A stretch of DNA of 40,720 nucleotides from Synechococcaceae cyanobacterium (GTDB taxonomy: Bacteria > Cyanobacteriota > Cyanobacteriia > PCC-6307 > Cyanobiaceae). Position 1 is the stretch's first letter. The number at the start of each line of letters is the position of its first letter. Shown here piece after piece: positions 33,007 through 40,720 of this stretch. A program made the translations under genes and the position numbers. The notes beneath the pieces are model-generated. The model saw only the letters and a program-made list of their open reading frames with translations, was not told the origin of the DNA and ran no database searches. The stretch is taken from positions 1 to 40,720 of the forward strand of contig CANCJV010000037.1 in the NCBI GenBank assembly GCA_947378425.1, written 5' to 3'.

Positions 33007-34317
33007 TCAGCGGGCCAAGTGGAACCGTCCTTCACTGGCGTCATATTCGAACAGTTCGCCATAGCGGCCCCAGTCCACGGCCGTGGCCAGCTGGCGTTCC
33101 GCCTCTTCGCGCGGAAAGTAGTCATCCCAGATGCCGAGGAAGAAATCGGCACGCATCGCCTGATTCTCCTTCTCCTGCAGGGTGTGGACGATGCTGCTCA
33201 ACACCGGAATCCGGCCGAGGGCCTGCTGGCGGAACAGATCCTTGCTGCGTTGAATCGTGGTGGTGGCGAAGTCACTGCCGATCGGCGTGAGCCGCACATC
33301 GCCATCGGTGACCTCGGCGAAGCCCAGCATCACGGCCGCATCGAGCAGGGGCAGCAGATCGTCCACCTCCAGCTGCAGCCGCTGGGCCAGCAGCGGGATG
33401 TCGTCGAGGCCTTCTCCCTTTTCCACAATCAGCTCCAGCAGGCCGCTGATCCCGCCCACCCGCACGTGGGGCAGGGCCTTGGCAAAGGGTGAGATCGCGT
33501 GGCGCTGGGCGTTGGCGGGCGTCTCGCGGCCGGCCACTTCGCCGCTCACCTCGATGTCGGGGTTGGTCATGACCGAATAGATGTAATCGACCAGCGCCTT
33601 GAAGCGGGGATGGCTGCGGTCGTGGGGGCGGGGCAGATTGACCGCCAGCTCACCGCGGATGCGGCCGGGTTTGGAGCCGAGAATCACCACCCGATCGGCC
33701 AAGTAGACCGCCTCCTCGATGTTGTGGGTGACGATCAGGATGCTCTTGGAGGGGAAAGTTCCCGCATTCCAGAGATCGTCAATCTCCCCGCGCAGGTTTT
33801 CGGCGGTGAGCACATCGAGGGCGCTGAACGGTTCATCCATGAACAGCACCTCCGGCTCCAGCACGAAGGCGCGGGCGAAGCCCACCCGTTGCTTCATGCC
33901 GCCGGAGAGTTCCTTGGGGTAGGCGTTCTCGAAGCCATCCAGGCCGACGATGTCGATCGCCTTGAGCGCCCGCTCCCGCCGCTGCTGGCGCGGCACGTGG
34001 CGGGCCGCCAGGCCCAGCTCGACGTTGTCCTGCACGGTGAGCCAGGGCAGCAGGGCAAAACTCTGGAACACCATCGCCAGGTTGGGGTTCGCCCCCCGCA
34101 GCGGCTGGCCGTTGCTGCAGACCAGCCCCTGACTGGGGCGGATCAGACCCGACATGATCCGCAGCAGGGTGCTCTTGCCACTACCACTGCGGCCCAGCAG
34201 GGCCACCACTTCGCCGGCTTTCACCGCCAGGCTGACATCGCCGAGCACGGTGAATTCGCCCTTGCCATCCGGCAGCGGGAAGCGCTTGGAGACGTTCTCG
34301 ACGGTGATCAGGGCCAT
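33007..34317 (-). CDS. NitT/TauT-type ABC transporter ATPase with AAA-associated C-terminal domain
   Basis: An ATPase of 436 residues. Walker A GRSGSGKST (~41), Q-loop region AMVFQSFALLPWLTV, signature ELSGGMKQRV (~140), Walker B EVLFMDEPFSALD (~160) and H-loop VTHNIEEA place it in the nitrate/sulfonate/taurine family. After ~260 residues a C-terminal AAA-associated domain of ~150 residues replaces the short tail of normal NrtD/SsuB proteins and ends with a winged-helix-like segment. ATG 34317 matches the domain start; the frame is open to 34374. The permease gene lies 66 bp upstream on the same strand. No substrate-binding protein is encoded nearby, so the direction and substrate of transport are undetermined. 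Confidence 0.9.
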   Translation of the reverse strand: MALITVENVSKRFPLPDGKGEFTVLGDVSLAVKAGEVVALLGRSGSGKSTLLRIMSGLIRPSQGLVCSNGQPLRGANPNLAMVFQSFALLPWLTVQDNVELGLAARHVPRQQRRERALKAIDIVGLDGFENAYPKELSGGMKQRVGFARAFVLEPEVLFMDEPFSALDVLTAENLRGEIDDLWNAGTFPSKSILIVTHNIEEAVYLADRVVILGSKPGRIRGELAVNLPRPHDRSHPRFKALVDYIYSVMTNPDIEVSGEVAGRETPANAQRHAISPFAKALPHVRVGGISGLLELIVEKGEGLDDIPLLAQRLQLEVDDLLPLLDAAVMLGFAEVTDGDVRLTPIGSDFATTTIQRSKDLFRQQALGRIPVLSSIVHTLQEKENQAMRADFFLGIWDDYFPREEAERQLATAVDWGRYGELFEYDASEGRFHLAR

Positions 34318-34383
34318 GGCCGGAGGTGGAGGGGCTGACGGAAGCGAACGAAAAGGGGTCAGGGACAGGCCCAAGGCCAGGGA

Positions 34384-36111
<1,728 letters not shown>

Positions 36112-36248
36112 GCCGACCTGATGGGGAGAGCAGAACTGTAGATAGCGGCGCAGGTGACGCAGCCAACAGCGCCCTCCTGACAACCCGAACGGCACGGCAG
36201 GACAGAGAGCAACGCCAGAGCCCCCGGAGAGGTTTCACCACCATGGCC

Positions 36249-36622
36249 TCACCCCAACAGCCACCCAGCCCTGGCCGGATCGTCGCATCGTCGTTCAGGG
36301 CCGAGGGAGGCGGTGCGTTGCCGCTGGGGTGTGGTGGCGTTCCACAGATGCACGGCATGAACACGCCGCAGCACCAGACCCGGCTTGAGCTCATCATCGA
36401 CAAAGCGGAAGAGCAACGCAGAGGGGCGACGACAGACAACACCAATGATCGCGACACGAATCACTTTGATGACGGCGGGTAACTCCTCCAAGTAGAGCGT
36501 GGTGGCCTCGTGCAGGTTGGCAGGGCCTCTTCGATGGAATCCCCCGCTGTGGTGCCCGTTTGAGGATTGAAGGCCACGTATGTGCCTACCTCCGCGGGGG
36601 AAAGCACAGCAGTGAGTTCCAT
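36249..36622 (-). pseudogene. Frameshifted HicB-like antitoxin
   Basis: From ATG 36622 the minus strand encodes a HicB-type start (MELTAVLSPAEVGTYVAFNP, then TGTTAGDSIEEAL). At about 36520 the frame breaks: continuing one base off gives ANLHEATTLYLEELPAV, exactly the next HicB segment, so one base (a G of CTGGCC) has been lost. The downstream frame then runs to 36249 without further HicB similarity. HicB proteins neutralise HicA mRNA-interferases; no HicA-type double-stranded-RNA-binding toxin was found next to it. The fragment sits in a row of damaged minus-strand genes. Confidence 0.7.
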
Positions 36623-36689
36623 CGGCCGATGTTAAGTGTTCTCATTCTGACGGGCTCTTAGCGTTGAAGCTATCTCAACCCGAATCCAC

Positions 36690-37028
36690 TCAATCCAGGA
36701 GCAGGAATCCAGCCTCTGGGTGAACAGCGAAGCGTTCAATGGCATCAGCGTAATGCGACAGAAACGCAGCCGTTTCTGCATTGCTGGCATTGTCGATGGC
36801 GAGGCACACCACCTTGGGAGGGCAGCCGCGGTTGACGCTGGGAAGCAGGAAGTCTTCGTCCTTGGTGACGAGCACGTAGCCATCGCTGCGCGCCAGCTCC
36901 CAGAGTTCTCGATCGTCCGATCCACCAAGACCCCGAAGGCGAATGCGCTGACTCTCTGGGAACCGTGCTGCCAGCAAGGGAATCAGCCGCTCGGAGAGGT
37001 TCTCATCCAGCAGCGGGCGCAGGGTCAC
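36690..37028 (-). CDS. DUF5615 PIN-like toxin
   Basis: 112 residues, a PIN-like predicted RNase of the DUF5615 family, the usual partner of DUF433 antitoxins. It begins LRPLLDENLSERLIPLL with the conserved Asp-Glu-Asn, has DDRELWELARSDGYVLVTKDEDF with the acidic active-site residues, and CPPKVVCLAIDNASNAETAAFL, where VVCLAIDN replaces the VIWLRxGN of relatives. The start is GTG 37028, overlapping the antitoxin stop as GTGA, the classical coupled arrangement. The frame is intact, although the antitoxin before it is broken. Confidence 0.8.
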   Translation of the reverse strand: MTLRPLLDENLSERLIPLLAARFPESQRIRLRGLGGSDDRELWELARSDGYVLVTKDEDFLLPSVNRGCPPKVVCLAIDNASNAETAAFLSHYADAIERFAVHPEAGFLLLD

Positions 37029-37278
37029 GTTGTCGGGCAGGTGGTCATCAGCCGTCGTTCCCGCTCTGCGGCAAAGGGCAGACAGGCCAGTACATCCTGA
37101 TGGCTGAGCTGGGGGAAGTCCTGCAGCAGCTCAGTTTCGCTGCGTCCGCTGGCCAAGGCTCCGAGCACATCGCCGACGCTGAGGCGGGTTCCCCGAACGC
37201 ACGGCTTGCCGTAGCCGCAGGCCACGTGCAGCGTTAGCGAACGGCTGGCTCAATCGAGATGCGTTCCAGAAGGCTCAT
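37025..37278 (-). pseudogene. DUF433 antitoxin interrupted near its start
   Basis: ATG 37278 starts MSLLERISIEPAVR, the normal N-terminus of a DUF433 protein, and then meets TAA. After 26 nt (37211-37236) the family sequence resumes in another frame at GKPCVRGTRLSVGDVLGALASG, continuing with LLQDFPQLSHQDVLACLPFAAE to the stop at 37025. Relatives normally have one residue in place of these 26 nt, so about 23 bp were gained. A GTG at 37225, inside the extra DNA, could restart translation and give a 66-residue protein lacking the first helix. DUF433 is a small helix-turn-helix-like antitoxin. Confidence 0.75.
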
Positions 37279-37331
37279 GGGACCAGCCTCAATGCGTCAT
37301 CGCTGTCTGCCCAGCACCCAGCACCTCGCCC

Positions 37332-40154
37332 TCAAACCGCCACCGCCAGATCCGGATAAAACGCCGCCGGGATCGGCTGCTGCAGCCGCCAGCGGATCGC
37401 CATCGGTCGCTCGCCCTGGTGGCTGACGTAGTTGGCAAAGCCGAGGAAGTGGAAGGGCAGGGTGACGCTGCCGCGCTTGTTGTCTTCGCGCACCAATAGC
37501 AGCACACGAGAGCCGCACTCGGCGGGGTGGATGTAGCGCTGGCCGGTGGATGAGGCTTCGCGGGTGAGGCTCCGGCTCTCCCCGTGGAACTCTCGCGGCG
37601 AGATGGCGTAGTCGTTGTAGCGGGTGGTGGGGGAGAAGAGGCACTCGCTCTTTTTGAGGGTGATGAAGAAGACGTCGCAGCGGGTGGTTTGAGCAAAGAG
37701 CACCCCCGATTGGCCGGTGGTTTGCTGGGTATCGGTGATCAACCCAAAGGCGGCGTAGATCTCGGCGCGGCTGTAGCGGGCGTGGAGGGCCAGGGGCACG
37801 GGCTGATCCCACAGCAGGGGAGGGGCGAGGTGGTCGGTGCACTCCAGCAACAGGGCGAACAGTTCTCGCAATTCATCGAGAAAGGCAGGACAGGCCCAGA
37901 GCCGATCCAGCCCGTCTTGAAGACCAAGCCGATCGGGCGTCGTTCCCCAGAGCTGGAGCAGGAGCATGCGCCAGCGCCGGCGGTCCATTTCGCTCAGGTT
38001 CTGGACCTCGGGCGGCTGTCCATGGGCGAGGCCCTGCAGCAGGAAGGAGAGGCGGTCGCTGTCATCCAGGTGGAGCAAACGCCCCACGCCACGCCCCAGC
38101 CGCTGCTCATCGGCGGTGGCTGCGCCCAAAGGCTGGCCGTTGCCCTCCCCGGCTGCCCACCAGCCCAGATCCCGCTGCAGCAACGCCCAGGAGCCCGCAA
38201 CCCTGTAAAACTCCCCCAGCTCCAGGCCGAGCCCAGCGAGCAATTCCGCCAGCGAACAGGGCCCGAGGCTGCGGCATTCCGCTATCAGCTGGGGCCGCCA
38301 GCTGGGCAGCGACTCGCGCAGATTGGTCAGCACCCGCTCGCTGGAGACACGATCGAGCTGGAGACTGCAGCCGGCCGGCAAAAAGGGAAAGCCCGCCTCA
38401 ATCTGTTGGCGCAGCTGGTCGCGACTGCCGCCGAGCAGGGCGCGATACCTCAGATCAAAGCGAAAGCTCCGGTGCGCCTGGCCGATGAAAGCCAGGACCG
38501 TAGGGAAGCGGCGCGCAGGCCGGCCGCCACAAACTTGCGGGCCATCCAGCGGGCGTGCTCCACGCTCACGCAGAAGCCAAGGGCCCGCATCGAATCCAGG
38601 TGGGTGATCTTGCCCTCGAGTTCGCGCAGGATCAAGCGCAGGCGGGCGGCGGCGGCGGTGTAGAGGTTGGAGAGGGCCTCGGTGGCGTAGCCATTGCGGC
38701 GCCATTCGATCCGTGAGAGGTCGGTGCCGTCGTGCAGGCCGAAGTAGTGAAAAGGGCAGAGAAGCCCCAGTTCCAACGCACTCCACAACCGCAATTCGGC
38801 GGCCATGCGGCCACCAAGCCAATGGAGGATGTCGTCGCCATCGGTGCGCTCGGGGGTGGCGGTAAGGCCCAGCAGCAGCGCGGGCGCCAGGTGATCCAGC
38901 CAGCGCCCGTAGCTGGCGGCGGCGGCGTGGTGGAACTCATCGACGATCACCACCGCGAAGCCGCCTGGCGCCAGGTCCACCGGATCCAGCCCAGCGAGCG
39001 ATTGCACCGAGGCGAACACATGGCGCCACTGGCTGGGGCGCTGGCCGTCCACCAGCAGCTCGCCGAAGGAGCCATCGCGCAGCACCTGGCGGAAGGTGAT
39101 GAGGCTCTGATCGAGGATCTCCTTGCGGTGGGCCACGAACAGCAGGCTGGGGCGCTCCGATCCGGCAAGGGCTGCACCCTGAGAGGCGAACTGGGCGGCG
39201 AAATCAGCCGCCAGGCGGGCGTAATCGAGGGCGGCGATCACGGTTTTGCCCGTGCCGGTGGCGGCCACCACCAGGTTGCGCCAGCGAGCATGGAGGCTGC
39301 GCTCGGCCGCGAGCTTTTCGAGGATCTCCTGCTGTAGGCGTAGGGGCGAATGTCGAAGAAGCTGAGCGGCGCGGGGTCTCCGGTTGTTTCATTCGCAGCG
39401 GCCCGATCAAAACGGCGGTGCACGATTTCGCTGGTCCTATAGGGCTCGAATTCGCCCTCCTCCCAGTAGCTCTCAAAGGCAGCCTGAAACTTGGCGAGGA
39501 TGCCCTCGTTGTCGAGGGCGGAGAGGCGCACGTTCCACTCCAGGCCGTCGTGCAGGGCGGCGGTAGAGAGGTTGGAGGAGCCGATGTAGGCGGTGGTGAG
39601 CTCCCGCAACTGGCGGCGGGGCTGGGTCTGCAGGAACTCGCGGAAGGCCGGCTGCAGCAGGCGCAGGCCGCTGTACTTGATGAAGACGCAGAGCAGGTCG
39701 ATCCGCTGGGCGGAGGGGATTTCGTGGATCAAGGCCTGCCCCACCGACGGTTCGCCGCTGGCGTTCACCAGCAGGGTGCTGTCGGCCAGAGGGATGAGCG
39801 GCCGGATGGTGGCGGCCTGGCCGGGCAGCAGCGCCGTGGATCGGATCTCCGAGAGCAGCCGGGCGCAAGGATGCAGCAGGTCGTCCGTGGAAATGGCGCG
39901 GGGTGCCTGGCTCTGGAGCAGATCCACCAAATGGTTCACCAGGGCCAGCTGTTGCTCAGGGGAGGAGCCACCGCTCAGGTGCTCCAGGGCATACGGGCCA
40001 GACCCACCAGGTGCCGGGCCAGCAGGCGCGGGGCTTCCTGGGAATCCAGTCCGTCGGTGGCGACCAGGATTTCCTGCAGTTGGCGCAGCTGCTGTTCCAG
40101 GCCCTCGCTGAGGAGTTGCTGGTAGAGGCCGGGTGGGAGGTCCTGCGGGGCCAT
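37332..40154 (-). pseudogene. Decayed PLD-nuclease/SF2 helicase with DUF3427 domain
   Basis: One large gene broken in several places. ATG 40154 starts MAPQDLPPGLYQQLLSEGLE. Near 39993 one base is lost (ARMPWST then stop; the other frame gives ALEHLSGG). A PLD-type nuclease domain follows, with AYIGSSNLSTAALHDGLEWNVRL. A second one-base loss near 39334 (TACCAG to TACAG) precedes the helicase with Walker A VAATGTGKT, VAHRKEIL, VDEFHHAAA and LTATPERTDG. Near 38510 the frame jumps from VAAGLRAAS directly to TVLAFIGQAHRSFRF, omitting about 100 residues that normally hold helicase motifs IV-VI. The DUF3427 part is then open to 37332. Intact relatives act in defence or DNA repair; this one cannot be functional as a helicase. 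Confidence 0.87.
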
Positions 40155-40278
40155 GGGTCAGCTACCCGCTGCAGGGTTTGTTCAGTCGTAGCAGTGGTGC
40201 CGGCTGATGGGGACGACAACGGCCCAAGGAGGTGCTTGGGATGGGGAACTCTGTTGATGCCTCCCGCTGCGGCCAGCC

Positions 40279-40720
40279 ATGGCATCAGAAGCCAAGCCCC
40301 CTGGCCTGATCCAGCGCTATCGCGAATTACTGCAGACGCGGCACTACGCCCGTCGCACGGTGAAGACCTACGAGCAGTGGCTGCGACGGTTTCTGCGCTT
40401 TCATCGCTTGCGCCATCCCAGGGCAATGGGGAGCGCTGAGGTCAACGCCTTTCTGAGCCACCTGGCGGTGGAGGAGCAGGTGAGCGCCTCCACCCAGAAC
40501 CAAGCGCTGGCAGCGCTGCTGTTTCTTTTCCGAGACCTGTTGGAGCGGGATCTGGAACTGAAGGAGGTGATCAGGGCGCGACCGCGGCGGCGATTGCCGG
40601 TGGTGCTCAGCGAGGCGGAGGTGCGGGCGGTACGCGAACGACTGGAGGGAGAGCCGGCCCTGGTGGTAGGGCTGCTGTACGGAAGCGGCCTGCGACTGAT
40701 GGAGGCCCTGCGGCTGCGGG
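40279..40720 (+). CDS. Tyrosine recombinase, integron-integrase-like (N-terminal part)
   Basis: The first 147 residues are visible; the rest lies beyond the window. From ATG 40279 (an in-frame stop lies just upstream) it has a SAM-like core-binding domain with HYARRTVKTYEQWLRRFLRF, HPRAMGSAEVNAFLSHLAVE, SASTQNQALAALLFLFRDLL and PRRRLPVVLSEAEVRAV, the pattern of IntI-type integrases, and the first catalytic Arg in LLYGSGLRLMEALRLR (Arg139). The remaining active-site residues (the His-x-x-Arg box and Tyr) and the IntI-specific extra helix cannot be seen, so an ordinary phage or island integrase is not excluded. It is divergent from the row of damaged minus-strand genes to its left. Confidence 0.87.
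   Translation, partial: MASEAKPPGLIQRYRELLQTRHYARRTVKTYEQWLRRFLRFHRLRHPRAMGSAEVNAFLSHLAVEEQVSASTQNQALAALLFLFRDLLERDLELKEVIRARPRRRLPVVLSEAEVRAVRERLEGEPALVVGLLYGSGLRLMEALRLR

Noticed and set aside
30941..33064. A 707-codon open frame on the + strand
   Set aside because: It is antisense to pgaB, which has a full set of catalytic motifs; the + strand translation is Gly/Val/His/Gln-rich with no domain.
37211..37239. GCGTTAGC as a possible integron attC core
   Set aside because: It differs from the GTTRRRY and RYYYAAC consensus by one base each, has no matching partner site at the right distance, and lies inside an antitoxin gene.

Overview
The window looks like chromosomal DNA of a high-GC unicellular cyanobacterium of the Synechococcus/Cyanobium type. 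This is inferred from gene families: a porin combining an S-layer-homology (SLH) domain with an OprB barrel, a single-RRM glycine-rich RNA-binding protein, a DEAD-box helicase next to a mannose-6-phosphate-isomerase-type cupin, a complete recCBD set, and several GCGATCGC (HIP1-type) octamers. No rRNA or tRNA is present, so the placement rests on these families and on base composition.

Layout. 1-10185: the edge of a small Nif11-like gene, a PPP-type phosphatase, then recC-recB-recD as a tight + strand operon. 10186-14680: a cupin, the DEAD-box RNA helicase with a long extra N-terminus, small hypothetical genes and the RRM protein. 14694-22634: an ABC exporter, an LCP-family glycopolymer ligase, an MgtC-like membrane protein, and a divergent tolC-fusc-fusc efflux cluster. 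22735-24427: a decayed IS1182-type transposase relic and gene-poor DNA. 24428-27086: the SLH porin, a small PepSY-type membrane protein and a small secreted Cys protein.

27122-36111 is the most interesting intact block. Seven minus-strand genes, closely spaced or overlapping, run permease, ATPase, pgaB, pgaC, a pgaD-like gene, an OmpR-type response regulator and a histidine kinase. PgaB and PgaC are confidently recognised enzymes of poly-beta-1,6-N-acetylglucosamine (PNAG) deacetylation and synthesis. The third gene resembles PgaD in position and layout. No PgaA-like outer-membrane exporter and no substrate-binding protein for the ABC transporter occur in the window. The arrangement suggests an exopolysaccharide/biofilm module co-transcribed with its own regulator.

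36249-40720 is a decayed accessory segment: a frameshifted HicB-like antitoxin, a DUF433 antitoxin broken by a short insertion next to an intact DUF5615 PIN-like toxin, and a PLD/helicase/DUF3427 gene with two single-base frameshifts and an internal deletion. At the right edge is the start of a divergent tyrosine recombinase that closely resembles integron integrases. The decay is concentrated here while the core genes to the left are open, so it looks biological rather than a general sequencing problem. Together these suggest an old integron-like or island insertion, but no attI or attC site could be recognised by eye.
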